A stretch of 64,000 nucleotides of DNA from Neisseria arctica (GTDB lineage Bacteria > Pseudomonadota > Gammaproteobacteria > Burkholderiales > Neisseriaceae), in the NCBI RefSeq assembly GCF_022870905.1, contig NZ_CP091510.1:1922001-1986000 (forward strand), in the 5' to 3' direction. The notes beneath the pieces were generated by a model. The model searched no databases and was not told the DNA's origin. It worked only from the letters and a program-made list of their open reading frames with translations. The translations under genes and the position numbers were made by a program. Positions within the stretch are counted from its first letter, which is position 1; each line of letters opens with the position of its first letter. Positions 1 through 8,543 of the stretch are shown piece by piece.

Positions 1-249
1 AACAACATCCTAGATAACAGTCTAGAGCAAGCCTTTCTAAGTGGGTACGAGGAAATTCGACCGCTAACGGAATCAGAGCGCTTATACTACCCAATTGCAA
101 AACGTGCAGGCTGCTTACGATTCTGGGTATCTCGCCTTCTAGATTTTCACTTTCCCCAAGAAGGAGAAATGACGTTTATTAAAGACCCAAATATATTTAG
201 GGATTTATTACTAAGCTTCAACCAACACCAAACTCAAATATATATTTAA
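1..249 (+). CDS. thrB: Homoserine kinase, C-terminal fragment
   Basis: The last 82 codons of a gene that begins before the window. The residues resemble the C-terminus of the aminoglycoside-phosphotransferase-like homoserine kinase found in Neisseria and Pseudomonas: a stretch ending [19 protein letters not shown] followed by [14 protein letters not shown]. The enzyme phosphorylates L-homoserine in threonine synthesis in the cytoplasm. The nucleotide-binding and catalytic parts lie outside the window, so the call rests on the tail alone. The gene converges on rpmA, and a strong two-way terminator lies between them. Confidence 0.75.
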   Translation, partial: NNILDNSLEQAFLSGYEEIRPLTESERLYYPIAKRAGCLRFWVSRLLDFHFPQEGEMTFIKDPNIFRDLLLSFNQHQTQIYI

Positions 250-297
250 TGACTAGACTCCAAATTTAAAGCATTTTAGATCATATTTAACCATAAA

Positions 298-324
298 CTA
301 AAGCCCCGAAAGACGGGGCTTTAG
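298..324. terminator. Bidirectional terminator between thrB and rpmA
   Basis: A perfect 11-bp stem (CTAAAGCCCCG with its complement) around the loop AAAGA. It lies between two convergent genes, so it can end both transcripts. Confidence 0.85.
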
Positions 325-354
325 CTACATCAAAAAGCTTAATGAAAAAACAAC

Positions 355-627
355 TTATTCATCAGCACCCGTATAAGGGCGCACACTTACGGTTTTGCGG
401 TTCAAAGCACCTTTAGTTGCAAATTCAACATAACCATCTACTTTTGCAAAAAGAGTGTGATCCTTACCCATGCCTACATTATCACCAGCATGGAAGCGTG
501 TACCACGTTGACGAACAATAATAGAACCCGCAGGAATCAATTCATTGCCGTAGGCTTTCACACCCAAGCGCTTGGCTTCTGAATCGCGACCGTTTTTAGA
601 GCTACCACCAGCTTTTTTGGTTGCCAT
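355..627 (-). CDS. rpmA: 50S ribosomal protein L27
   Basis: 90 residues, the usual length for L27. The N-terminus has the family pattern of [21 protein letters not shown], and the core [21 protein letters not shown] is typical. L27 sits at the peptidyl-transferase centre of the large ribosomal subunit, where its flexible N-terminus reaches the tRNA acceptor ends. It follows rplU on the same strand with a 26-nt gap, the common rplU-rpmA operon. A terminator lies just past its stop. Confidence 0.97.
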   Translation of the reverse strand: MATKKAGGSSKNGRDSEAKRLGVKAYGNELIPAGSIIVRQRGTRFHAGDNVGMGKDHTLFAKVDGYVEFATKGALNRKTVSVRPYTGADE

Positions 628-653
628 TTTACGTTACTCCTAAACTGATTAAA

Positions 654-962
654 TTAAGCGATTGCTACGATTTCGATTTGGGTGAAATTTTGACGGTGCC
701 CTTGGCGCTTTTGATAATGCTTACGGCGGCGCATTTTGAAAATGCGTATTTTTTCACCACGACCATGAGCAACTACTTTAGCAGTTACCTTAGCGCCCTC
801 AATAAACGGAGCACCTACTTTTACAGACTCACCGTCAGCAATCATCAAAACTTCATTCAGTTCGATTTGACTGTCGAGTTCGGCTGGTATCTGTTCTACT
901 TTCAATTTTTCGCCAACGGTAACCTTATATTGTTTACCGCCAGTTTTTACGACCGCGTACAT
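654..962 (-). CDS. rplU: 50S ribosomal protein L21
   Basis: 102 residues from the chosen start [14 protein letters not shown], close to the family norm of about 103. An upstream in-frame ATG at 974 would add MELS, but its second codons contain GGAG at the right distance to act as the ribosome binding site for the ATG at 962, so the shorter form is preferred. The basic tail with [19 protein letters not shown] is characteristic of L21, a 23S rRNA-binding protein. First gene of the rplU-rpmA operon. Confidence 0.96.
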   Translation of the reverse strand: MYAVVKTGGKQYKVTVGEKLKVEQIPAELDSQIELNEVLMIADGESVKVGAPFIEGAKVTAKVVAHGRGEKIRIFKMRRRKHYQKRQGHRQNFTQIEIVAIA

Positions 963-994
963 ACTCAACTCCATGAGAATTTTTAGTTAAATCT

Positions 995-1015
995 TTTCGT
1001 ACACCCTGTACGAAA
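995..1015 (-). promoter_or_regulatory. Hairpin in the rplU leader
   Basis: A perfect 9-bp inverted repeat (TTTCGTACA / TGTACGAAA) with a 3-nt loop, about 33 nt upstream of the L21 start in the mRNA sense. No T-run follows on that strand, so it is not an obvious terminator. Autogenous ribosomal-protein leaders of this kind are known in other operons. That this one regulates L21 is inference. Confidence 0.4.
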
Positions 1016-1145
1016 CTATAAATTTTAAACAATACACTTAAATCTGTCAAAAACTTATTTGAGCATATGCATTGCCATCCTTATAGTCAACACCCTACAT
1101 CAACTTTAAAATATTCACGGAATCCATGCACATATACAACATTAC

Positions 1146-1154
1146 TGCTATAAT
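1146..1154 (+). promoter_or_regulatory. Extended -10 promoter element for ispB
   Basis: TGCTATAAT gives a perfect TATAAT with an extended TGN, 78 nt before the ispB ATG. No convincing -35 hexamer is seen at the normal spacing, which is tolerated for extended -10 promoters. Confidence 0.5.
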
Positions 1155-1231
1155 CGTTGACTAAATTATTGCAGTGTTGAATATACAACAAAGCTTACCA
1201 TACAACAATTCCATCCATTCTGGGTTCTCCC

Positions 1232-2203
1232 ATGCTTGAAAACTTGCCTTATTTCCAACGTCACCTACCCGATGACCTTGCCAGAGTAAATGTTGTCATT
1301 AACCAAGCTGTTCAATCCGAGGTAGCTTTAATTTCCCAAATCGGCACATATATCATTAGTGCCGGAGGCAAACGTCTGCGCCCCATTATCACTATTTTGG
1401 CAGGTAAAGCATTAGGATATGATGAGCAAAAACTTTACTCTTTAGCCGCTATGGTTGAGTTTATCCATACATCTACGCTGTTACATGATGATGTAGTAGA
1501 TGAAAGTGACTTACGTCGAGGTCGAAAAACTGCCAATAACCTTTTCGGGAACGCTGCTGCAGTTTTGGTAGGTGATTTTTTATATACTCGCGCATTTCAA
1601 CTGATGGTAGAGTCAGGCAATATGCGAATTTTAGAGATTATGGCGGATGCTACTAATATTATCGCTGAAGGCGAAGTGCTGCAATTGATGAATATTGGTA
1701 ATACTGAGATTACTGAAAATGAATATCTACAGGTTATACAATACAAGACAGCAAAACTATTTGAAGCAGCCGCTCAAGTAGGAGCTATCTTGGCAGGAGC
1801 AACACTGGAACAAGAAACCGCACTAAAAAACTACGGCATGTATGTAGGTACTGCATTTCAAATAATTGATGACATTCTTGACTACTCCGGCAATCCCGAT
1901 GAAATCGGTAAAAATGTCGGTGATGATCTGGCAGAAGGCAAGCCTACCTTACCTTTAATTTATCTAATGCAGCATGGGGGAGAGGCATCAAAAGATGTGC
2001 GCCACGCACTTGAAAATGCCGACCGCAGTTATTTTGCGATTATCCATAAACACATTACTAATTCAGATGCCTTAGCTTACGCAACCGAACAAGCAAAAGT
2101 AGCGGTACAAAATGCGCTAAACTGCTTGGATATTCTACCTGATAACGAAACTGTCCAAGCGATGCACCAATTAGCCAAAGAATCTTTAGCCCGAGTATCC
2201 TAG
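1232..2203 (+). CDS. ispB: Octaprenyl diphosphate synthase
   Basis: 323 residues, full length for a trans-isoprenyl diphosphate synthase. It shows GGKRLRP near residues 45-51 and both aspartate-rich motifs: LLHDDVVDES (Asp86, Asp87, Asp90) and IIDDILDYSG (Asp213, Asp214, Asp217). These bind Mg-diphosphate during chain elongation of the ubiquinone side chain at the inner membrane. ispB divergent from rplU-rpmA is a common proteobacterial arrangement and supports the call. The exact chain length (C40) is by family, not shown by sequence. Confidence 0.93.
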   Translation: MLENLPYFQRHLPDDLARVNVVINQAVQSEVALISQIGTYIISAGGKRLRPIITILAGKALGYDEQKLYSLAAMVEFIHTSTLLHDDVVDESDLRRGRKTANNLFGNAAAVLVGDFLYTRAFQLMVESGNMRILEIMADATNIIAEGEVLQLMNIGNTEITENEYLQVIQYKTAKLFEAAAQVGAILAGATLEQETALKNYGMYVGTAFQIIDDILDYSGNPDEIGKNVGDDLAEGKPTLPLIYLMQHGGEASKDVRHALENADRSYFAIIHKHITNSDALAYATEQAKVAVQNALNCLDILPDNETVQAMHQLAKESLARVS

Positions 2204-2246
2204 AATAAGGATACACAGCGCAGCACAATACTTATAAAAATAAAAC

Positions 2247-2321
2247 CTCGCCGTAGTTCAACGGATAGAACGTATGCCTCCTAAGCGTAAAATACAGGTT
2301 CGATTCCTGTCGGCGAGGCCA
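2247..2321 (+). tRNA. tRNA-Arg (anticodon CCT)
   Basis: Full cloverleaf: acceptor CTCGCCG/CGGCGAG, D stem GTTC/GAAC, anticodon stem TATGC/GCGTA with one wobble pair and loop CTCCTAA (anticodon CCT at 2280-2282), T arm ACAGG-TTCGATT-CCTGT, discriminator G, and CCA encoded at 2319-2321. It reads AGG codons. It stands alone downstream of ispB. Confidence 0.95.
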
Positions 2322-2470
2322 CATATTCAGAAAATATATTTAAAAATAAACTCAATAACTTAAAATAAAATTCCTAACACCGAAAGTGGTTTTGAATATT
2401 TTGAATATAGCTTCTCCTCAAGCTACGCCCCACTCTAACTTCTTCTTTCCTTTGCAACTTCCCATATTAA

Positions 2471-2899
2471 TCATTCCTCTTTAAAGTACAATATCTCATA
2501 AGTTGGTTTATTAACCAAATCCGCCAAAGTGAATCCATCCAAATAATTTAAAAAAGCTTTTATTCCCCCTCCGATAATATCAATTAAACGACATCCCGGA
2601 GTAATCAAACACATATTTCCCTTACCCATACATTCCACTAATTGCATCGGTTCCATATAACGCACCACCTCTCCTACATTAATTTTTTCAGCGGGCCTGG
2701 CCAAACGTAACCCCCCTCCTTTCCCCCTCACACTTTCTAAAAATCCTCCTTTTACCAGAGCCGTTACTACCTTCATCAAATGGCTCTTAGAAATGTCATA
2801 TTTATTAGCTATTGTAGCTATATTTACCAAACCATCATTATTAATGGCTGTGTAAATCAAAACACGCAATGCATAGTCTGTATGCTGAGTTAGATACAT
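2471..2899 (-). CDS. nsrR: Rrf2-family nitric-oxide-sensing repressor NsrR
   Basis: 142 residues. The N-terminal winged helix starts MYLTQHTDYALRVLIY, and the recognition helix region is DISKSHLMKVVTAL. Three cysteines, Cys90, Cys97 and Cys103, match the Fe-S ligand pattern of NsrR, whose cluster reacts with NO and releases DNA. In Neisseria NsrR represses denitrification and NO-detoxification genes. It is divergent from a hemerythrin-like gene and an nnrS gene, the kind of target expected for it, and the shared intergenic region carries a long palindrome. Confidence 0.88.
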   Translation of the reverse strand: MYLTQHTDYALRVLIYTAINNDGLVNIATIANKYDISKSHLMKVVTALVKGGFLESVRGKGGGLRLARPAEKINVGEVVRYMEPMQLVECMGKGNMCLITPGCRLIDIIGGGIKAFLNYLDGFTLADLVNKPTYEILYFKEE

Positions 2900-2990
2900 A
2901 ACAACCTCGATATTGACATAAACATTAATCTAAGCAATTGAAACAAAATATATTTAATTTTCTAAATAACTCAAAGCACAAGCAGCGCGA

Positions 2991-3029
2991 GCCAAATAAT
3001 CATTCAGCACAGCAAATTAATTATTTGGC
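2991..3029. repeat. Interrupted inverted repeat upstream of the hemerythrin gene
   Basis: GCCAAATAAT at 2991-3000 and its complement ATTATTTGGC at 3020-3029, separated by 19 nt. It directly abuts the larger 28-bp palindrome and sits in the nsrR divergent region, so it may be a second protein-binding site or part of the same structured leader. Confidence 0.5.
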
Positions 3030-3030
3030 A

Positions 3031-3089
3031 TTTGCTTTATTTGTTTATAAGTTTCATAATATATGAAACTTATAAACAAATAAAGCAAA
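3031..3089. promoter_or_regulatory. Perfect 28-bp palindrome in the nsrR/hemerythrin promoter region
   Basis: Positions 3031-3058 are the exact reverse complement of 3062-3089, with only ATA between. The inner part reads ATAAGTTTCAT / ATGAAACTTAT. The structure ends 10 nt before the ATG of the hemerythrin-like gene. It could be an operator for a dimeric regulator (NsrR is the obvious candidate) or an RNA hairpin hiding the ribosome binding site. Arm length far exceeds a normal 11-1-11 operator. The repeat is seen directly; its role is inferred. Confidence 0.7.
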
Positions 3090-3099
3090 GCTAACTGCT

Positions 3100-3483
3100 A
3101 TGAAACCCCAAAATCGCCACTCCGACTTAATCTTCTACTCACGCGAACATCATCACACTCTAACCTTATGTCTACATGTTCTGCGTAATCCAACATCCAA
3201 TCACCAACAGGAAATAGAAGCACATCGGCCAGACTTACTGCATCATTTCCAGCAAGAAGAAATTCAATTCAAGCCGTTATGGCAAAAGCTTCCCATTAGT
3301 TTTCGCCAACGATTTGAACAAGACCATACAGTGCTTCGTCAACTACTCACAAAGCCTGATTATACGAATAGTGATTGGAATAATTGCTTTGCAAGCTCAT
3401 TACGAGATCATATCCGTTTTGAAGAAAGAGAATTATTTCCCGCCATTGAACGTTGTGTTAGCACTTCAGAAAAATCATATTAA
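3100..3483 (+). CDS. Hemerythrin-like HHE-domain protein
   Basis: 127 residues with the spacing of carboxylate-bridged di-iron ligands: the His17-19 cluster (SREHHH), His48/His49 with Glu53/Glu54 (LLHHFQQEE), His76 (EQDHTVL), and His104 with Glu108 (RDHIRFEERELFP). The family binds O2 or NO, or helps repair iron-sulfur centres (compare RIC/YtfE). This copy lacks the N-terminal cysteine-containing domain of YtfE, so it is a stand-alone hemerythrin domain. No Shine-Dalgarno sequence is evident before the ATG, and the palindrome at 3031-3089 ends 10 nt upstream. It lies between nsrR and nnrS, which suggests NO binding or repair. Confidence 0.75.
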   Translation: MKPQNRHSDLIFYSREHHHTLTLCLHVLRNPTSNHQQEIEAHRPDLLHHFQQEEIQFKPLWQKLPISFRQRFEQDHTVLRQLLTKPDYTNSDWNNCFASSLRDHIRFEERELFPAIERCVSTSEKSY

Positions 3484-3582
3484 CATTCAGACTGCCTGAA
3501 ACTTTATCTCCTTAATCCAGCCTCATGCCTCTATAACGAATGAATATAGATCAAACTTAATTTAGACAACAAGGAAATCATA

Positions 3583-4740
3583 ATGACGACGCTGTTTAAA
3601 CAGCCTATTTGGGCAATGGCATTTCGCCCATTATATGTAGCAGCTTCCTTATTCGGCATAGTTTCTATACTGTTATGGGGATTCGGCTACTCCGGTACAA
3701 CTGAAATGCCATCATTTTATTGGCACGCCCACGAAATGATTTGGGGTTACACCGGAGCGATTGTTGTTGGATTTCTCCTGACGGCCGTAGCCACATGGAC
3801 CCAACAGCCTCCTGTACGGGGACTATCTTTAGTCATCTTAGTATGTTTATGGTTATTTGCACGCTTGTTTGCACTATTACCGGGTTACGCAATATTCAGC
3901 GGTATCACAGGCACTTTATTTTTCTGGCTGGCGGCGGCATATATGGCTCTTCCTGTGATCCGAAGCCATAATAATCGAAACTATATTACTGTATTTACAT
4001 TATTTTTATTTGGCTTCAGCCATGCAGCTTTTCATTGGCATATACATCAATTTCAGACGGCCTCTATATTAAAAGCACTGACTGCCGGGCTAATAATAAT
4101 CGCCGGATTTATCGGCTTGATCGGTATGCGGGTAATTCCTTTTTTCACTGCAAAAAGATTAAATATATCTGCCCAACCCACTCCTACATGGGTGACGTTC
4201 TCCGTTTTAGCACTTCCTATAATAATGTCCATACTAATACTTACCGGAAAATTCTCGGCGATTCTCGGTATTTTGGGCCTACTGACAGGCCTTATCAATC
4301 TTATCCAAACTTTCCGCTGGTGGCATAAAAAAGTATGGCATGAACCTATGCTGCTAGTTTTATTTGCCGGTTATCTCTTTACTGCACTAGGATTAATAGT
4401 TATCGCGACAGCACAATGGTTGCCGGCATATTTAAGCTTAGGTATACACCTAATTGGTGTCGGCGGGATTGGTTTACTTACCATCGGCATGATGGCACGT
4501 ACAGCACTTGGACATACTGGGCGTGCAATTTACCCTGCTCCCACACTCGCTCGCTACTCCTTTGTAGCCATGCTGCTAGCCACCCTAGTCCGCATCCTCG
4601 CAATATTTTTTACAAATAAAACAGCTTATTTCCATAGCATACGGATATCAGCCTGCCTCTTCGCTCTAGCCCTGCTACTTTATGCGTGGCAATATATTCC
4701 TTGGCTTATTTCACCTCGAGGAGACAATAAGCCTGGCTAA
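3583..4740 (+). CDS. nnrS: NnrS-family haem/copper membrane protein
   Basis: 385 residues, about twelve hydrophobic segments across the whole length. The N-terminus PIWAMAFRPLYVAASLFG followed by FYWHAHEMIWGYTGAIVVGF is the family signature, with paired histidines likely to bind metal. NnrS proteins are inner-membrane haem and copper proteins that protect against NO stress. A good ribosome site (AAGGAAA) precedes the ATG. It follows the hemerythrin gene by 99 nt on the same strand and is divergent from nsrR, so regulation by NsrR is likely (inference). One uptake sequence core lies inside the gene near 4055. Confidence 0.88.
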   Translation: MTTLFKQPIWAMAFRPLYVAASLFGIVSILLWGFGYSGTTEMPSFYWHAHEMIWGYTGAIVVGFLLTAVATWTQQPPVRGLSLVILVCLWLFARLFALLPGYAIFSGITGTLFFWLAAAYMALPVIRSHNNRNYITVFTLFLFGFSHAAFHWHIHQFQTASILKALTAGLIIIAGFIGLIGMRVIPFFTAKRLNISAQPTPTWVTFSVLALPIIMSILILTGKFSAILGILGLLTGLINLIQTFRWWHKKVWHEPMLLVLFAGYLFTALGLIVIATAQWLPAYLSLGIHLIGVGGIGLLTIGMMARTALGHTGRAIYPAPTLARYSFVAMLLATLVRILAIFFTNKTAYFHSIRISACLFALALLLYAWQYIPWLISPRGDNKPG

Positions 4741-4864
4741 TAATTATTTTTTAATATAATTACTTATTAAAAAAAAACATCATTCCACACATGAATTGTT
4801 TAACTTTACACAGTGTGGGCGTACACTCACTATCATCTTTCAATATATATATGACAAATATAAA

Positions 4865-6733
4865 ATGCAACATCATCGCTCCGCCCCCGCCATGGTTTTG
4901 GCTGCTTTAGGTATCGTTTATGGCGATATTGGCACCAGTCCGCTTTATACTCTTAAAGAAACTTTTTTAGCGTCACATATGCAAGTGGGAGAAACGGGTG
5001 TTTTAGGTTTTGTCTCATTAATCATATGGGCTCTGATTTTAATTGTTACCCTTAAGTATGTATTCTTCATACTGCATGCAGATAATAAAGGAGAAGGCGG
5101 GGTAGTCATTCTGATGCAGCAAGCCCTTCAATTTCTACAGGGCAAGCCGGCTTGGATTGTAATGATGATGGGGCTGACCGGAACGGCCATGTTTTTTGGC
5201 GACGCCATGATTACTCCGGCTATTTCAGTCTTATCTGCTGCCGAAGGCCTGACTGTTATAAGTCCCCAGTTAGAGCATTTCGTATTACCGATCGCGCTGA
5301 CAGTATTAGTAGCATTATTTATCATCCAGCGTAAAGGTACACAACATATCGGCAATTTTTTTGGCCCGATTATGCTGCTTTGGTTTTCCTGCCTCGCTCT
5401 AATCGGCCTATATCAAATCACACAAAATACTTCAGTATTACGCGCTCTGAACCCTTATTACGGCTTATATTTTGCTACTCACCACGGTTGGGGCGGATTT
5501 GTCAGCTTAGGAGCAGTAGTTTTAGCCGTTACTGGTGCCGAAGCCTTATATGCCGACATGGGGCATTTCGGACGCCGTCCGATTCAGACGGCTTGGATTG
5601 CAATGGTTTTACCTGCTTTAGCACTTAACTATATAGGCCAAGGAGCACTGCTGCTTCGTAAACCGGAAGCCATTCAAAATCCTTTTTTCTTAAGCGTACC
5701 GGAATGGGGACTGGTTCCTTTGATTATCCTAGCCACCTTAGCAACTATTATTGCCAGCCAAGCCGTGATATCCGGTGCATACTCGCTTACCCGGCAAGCA
5801 ATCCAACTTGGCTTTACTCCTCGCATGCAAATCAATCACACCAGCGAAACGGAGATTGGCCAAATATATATTCCCTCTATCAATTGGATGCTCCTAGGCG
5901 TAGTTATCTTAGTCGTACTCGGATTTAAGAACTCTACTAACCTTGCCTCTGCTTACGGCATAGCCGCTACCGGAACCATGGTACTGACCACGTTAATGTT
6001 CTGTATTGTCATGATCAAAAAATGGCGTTGGCCCAAGCTTGCCGCGTTCGGCCTAACAGCAATTTTCTTATGTTTCGATTTGGCATTTTTCTCATCCAAT
6101 CTACTAAAAATACCTACCGGCGGCTGGTTTCCCGTGATGATTGCCATTATTTTAGTATTTATTTTCAGTACTTGGCGTCGCGGTCGGGACCTTCTTAATA
6201 AAACCTCTGCCGAACACGAGTTGGATTTATCCTCCTTTATTGACAACTTGGATGATTACCCACCTCAAACTGTTCCTGGCAATGCCGTATTTATGGTTAG
6301 CAATCCCTTCATAGTACCCAAAGCCTTGTTGCACAATTTGAAACACAACAAAGTATTACACGAAAATAATATTCTCCTAACCATACAAACCCAAGATGTC
6401 CCCAAGGTTCCCGAAACAGAGCGAATCTCTATTGAAAAACTAAATACTAGATTTACCCGAATCATTGCACATTACGGTTTTCAGGAAACCCCCCGGGTCA
6501 ACCAAATTATCCGACTTGCCCCAAAAAAAGGGATTACGCTGGAAATAATGGAAACTTCTTTTTTTCTGTCTCGAGACAGTATACGCACTAGTAGCCATAC
6601 GCCACCTAAAGGTATGGGCAGGCTACGTACGCGCTTTTTTAAATGGCTGTACAAAAACAGCACCCCTCCCACCGACTATTATCGGATTCCAAGTAATCGA
6701 GTTGTAGAAATGGGTTCACAAGTCACCTTATAA
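4865..6733 (+). CDS. kup: Kup potassium uptake permease
   Basis: 622 residues from MQHHRSAP, the length of E. coli Kup. An upstream ATG at 4796 would add 23 residues unlike the family. The signature GIVYGDIGTSPLYTLKE follows immediately, then about twelve membrane segments to residue 450 and a cytoplasmic C-terminal domain of about 170 residues. The protein is a K+/H+ symporter of the KUP/HAK/KT family in the inner membrane. An uptake sequence core lies within the gene near 5583. A strong terminator follows, so it is probably transcribed alone. Confidence 0.93.
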   Translation: MQHHRSAPAMVLAALGIVYGDIGTSPLYTLKETFLASHMQVGETGVLGFVSLIIWALILIVTLKYVFFILHADNKGEGGVVILMQQALQFLQGKPAWIVMMMGLTGTAMFFGDAMITPAISVLSAAEGLTVISPQLEHFVLPIALTVLVALFIIQRKGTQHIGNFFGPIMLLWFSCLALIGLYQITQNTSVLRALNPYYGLYFATHHGWGGFVSLGAVVLAVTGAEALYADMGHFGRRPIQTAWIAMVLPALALNYIGQGALLLRKPEAIQNPFFLSVPEWGLVPLIILATLATIIASQAVISGAYSLTRQAIQLGFTPRMQINHTSETEIGQIYIPSINWMLLGVVILVVLGFKNSTNLASAYGIAATGTMVLTTLMFCIVMIKKWRWPKLAAFGLTAIFLCFDLAFFSSNLLKIPTGGWFPVMIAIILVFIFSTWRRGRDLLNKTSAEHELDLSSFIDNLDDYPPQTVPGNAVFMVSNPFIVPKALLHNLKHNKVLHENNILLTIQTQDVPKVPETERISIEKLNTRFTRIIAHYGFQETPRVNQIIRLAPKKGITLEIMETSFFLSRDSIRTSSHTPPKGMGRLRTRFFKWLYKNSTPPTDYYRIPSNRVVEMGSQVTL

Positions 6734-6742
6734 ATTAAAAAT

Positions 6743-6776
6743 GATAGCCAAGCCTCACAGCTTGGCTATCAACCTT
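6743..6776 (+). terminator. Terminator after kup
   Basis: Perfect 11-bp stem GATAGCCAAGC / GCTTGGCTATC, loop CTCACA, followed by AACCTTTT. Placed 10 nt after the kup stop. Confidence 0.8.
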
Positions 6777-6850
6777 TTCAAACAACTACAATACACTTAC
6801 ACTACACCATAATTGCAGCTATACGATTCTAAACAAGCAGGAGTATTCTC

Positions 6851-7894
6851 ATGGCCAACCATATTAAAATAGGTATTGTAGGCGCTACCGGCTATACAGG
6901 AGTTGAGTTACTCCGCCTACTCGCCTCTCATCCCAAAGCCGAAGTAACAGCCGTAACCAGCCGCAGTGAAGCCGGGATAGCGATTTCTGACTACTTCCCC
7001 AGCCTACGCGGAACCTACGATCTAAAATTTCTTTTACCAGAAGAGGCATCTTTAGAACAATGCGACGTAGTTTTCTTCGCCACACCCCATGGCGTAGCTA
7101 TGCGAGATGCCCCTGCACTACTAGAGCGAGGAGTAAAAGTAATTGATTTATCAGCTGACTTTAGGCTAAAAGATATCCCCACATGGGAACAATGGTACGG
7201 AATGCCCTTCACCGCAGCTGATACGCTAAAAGAAGCTGTTTACGGCTTATGCGAACTTAATCGCGAGCAAATCCAACATGCCCGGCTAGTTGCCAATCCG
7301 GGCTGCTATCCTACCTGTGTTTCACTCCCCTTGATTCCTCTACTGAAAAACCACCTGATCAATACAGATATGCCTTTAATTGCAGATTGTAAGTCAGGCG
7401 TATCAGGAGCAGGCCGTAAAGCAAGCATCGGTACTTTATTCTGTGAAGCAGCAGATAATTTCAAAGCCTATGGTGTTACTGGCCATCGCCACCTACCGGA
7501 AATAAAACAAACTATCAGCACCCTGCAAAACGGAGCAGAAAAAGGCTTTGTATTTGTTCCTCATCTCACACCATTAATTAGAGGTATGCAGGCTACCCAA
7601 TATATCTACTTAAATGATGATGTCGATCCTTATTCGATATTACGTGATTTTTATCACAACAGCCCATTCATTGATATTATGCCGCCAGGTAGCAGCCCCG
7701 AAACACGCACAGTTCGAGGAGCCAACGTATGCCGTATTAGCATTCAAAAAGCTCCCGAAAGTGATCTATGGATCATCCTGTCTGTCATTGATAACTTGGT
7801 CAAAGGAGCAGCAGGCCAAGCCATACAAAATATGAACATCATGTTTAACTTTCCAGAAACCTTTGGCTTAGACCTGCCGCCTTTATTGCCATAA
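6851..7894 (+). CDS. argC: N-acetyl-gamma-glutamyl-phosphate reductase
   Basis: 347 residues, normal for the longer ArgC type. It has the NADP-binding [10 protein letters not shown] at residues 11-20, the catalytic cysteine in NPGCYPTC (Cys152), and the C-terminal dimerisation part with [14 protein letters not shown]. The enzyme makes N-acetylglutamate semialdehyde in arginine synthesis. Ribosome site AGCAGGAG lies 9 nt before the ATG. No other arginine gene is adjacent, as usual for Neisseria where the pathway is scattered. Confidence 0.95.
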   Translation: MANHIKIGIVGATGYTGVELLRLLASHPKAEVTAVTSRSEAGIAISDYFPSLRGTYDLKFLLPEEASLEQCDVVFFATPHGVAMRDAPALLERGVKVIDLSADFRLKDIPTWEQWYGMPFTAADTLKEAVYGLCELNREQIQHARLVANPGCYPTCVSLPLIPLLKNHLINTDMPLIADCKSGVSGAGRKASIGTLFCEAADNFKAYGVTGHRHLPEIKQTISTLQNGAEKGFVFVPHLTPLIRGMQATQYIYLNDDVDPYSILRDFYHNSPFIDIMPPGSSPETRTVRGANVCRISIQKAPESDLWIILSVIDNLVKGAAGQAIQNMNIMFNFPETFGLDLPPLLP

Positions 7895-7989
7895 ACTCAA
7901 CCGAATTTCCCTATACCAAAATAAATACTAAGATACTTATTAAAAAGCCTGTATATCAGTCTATTAGCCTTAATTCACATCTGATAAAC

Positions 7990-8018
7990 TTAGGCCGTCT
8001 GAATTTCAGACGGCCTAA
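7990..8018. terminator. DNA-uptake-sequence inverted pair between argC and a convergent gene
   Basis: TTAGGCCGTCTGAA and its complement form a near-continuous palindrome between two convergent stops. It serves as both a shared terminator and a DNA uptake signal (AG-type). Confidence 0.85.
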
Positions 8019-8045
8019 GCCTAATGCGACACACCAATTCAAAGT

Positions 8046-8327
8046 TTAAGGCTCGTAAACTACTGCAGCAGCCATACCCTCTTCATCTAGATTTCCATAA
8101 TATACTTCCCACTGACGAGCCGCATCCAAAACATCACATTGCCGAGCATAAACCACCTGCTTGTGACTCATAACGTGCCAAGCTAAATTATTTAGCGTTT
8201 CACAGCGTAAATCCGAAAAGGACACCTCTGCCGATTGGGCTGTTGAGTTCCCTGCAAAAAATCCCATAAAAACCAGGGAAAGAAAAACAACAAAAACCAA
8301 CATACGCAACTTTCTTACTTTCACCAT
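8046..8327 (-). CDS. Small secreted protein of unknown function
   Basis: 93 residues. The N-terminus has a basic patch (MVKVRKLR), then a hydrophobic core to about residue 24, and a likely signal peptidase site near NSTAQSA. The mature part of about 60 residues has two cysteines (RCETLNN and RQCDVLDA) that could form a disulfide, which fits a periplasmic protein. I do not recognise a family. It is divergent from an S24 repressor gene and converges with argC across an uptake-sequence terminator, so it is a single-gene unit. Confidence 0.65.
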   Translation of the reverse strand: MVKVRKLRMLVFVVFLSLVFMGFFAGNSTAQSAEVSFSDLRCETLNNLAWHVMSHKQVVYARQCDVLDAARQWEVYYGNLDEEGMAAAVVYEP

Positions 8328-8341
8328 GACTCTTCCAAAAC

Positions 8342-8377
8342 TTTAATTTTTCTTAATCATAGTAAGAAAAAACTAAA
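8342..8377. promoter_or_regulatory. AT-rich dyad between the secreted protein and the S24 repressor
   Basis: TTTAATTTTTCTTA faces TAAGAAAAAACTAAA across about 7 nt, an inverted repeat with small mismatches. It lies just upstream of the ATG of the minus-strand gene, in the divergent region shared with a CI/LexA-type repressor, so an operator is plausible. AT-rich dyads also arise by chance. Confidence 0.3.
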
Positions 8378-8543
8378 ATTTCAACTTTTTTTATCTTTTT
8401 TTAAATAAAAACTAAACAATAATCTTGAATTACAATAAAAAATAAATTAATATTTACATAATTGAAACTTATTTTAAATCGAAGCCATGGTTAGAGATAT
8501 AAAGCAGCTCTCTACCACTTCTCTGTACTAGAAAGCTTACAAC

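Noticed and set aside
621..986. 121-codon plus-strand ORF
   Set aside because: It is antisense to rplU over nearly its full length and has no family similarity. A shadow of L21.
3535..3560. FNR-like box (TGAAT-N4-ATCAA) before nnrS
   Set aside because: Only one half-site matches the TTGAT-N4-ATCAA pattern.
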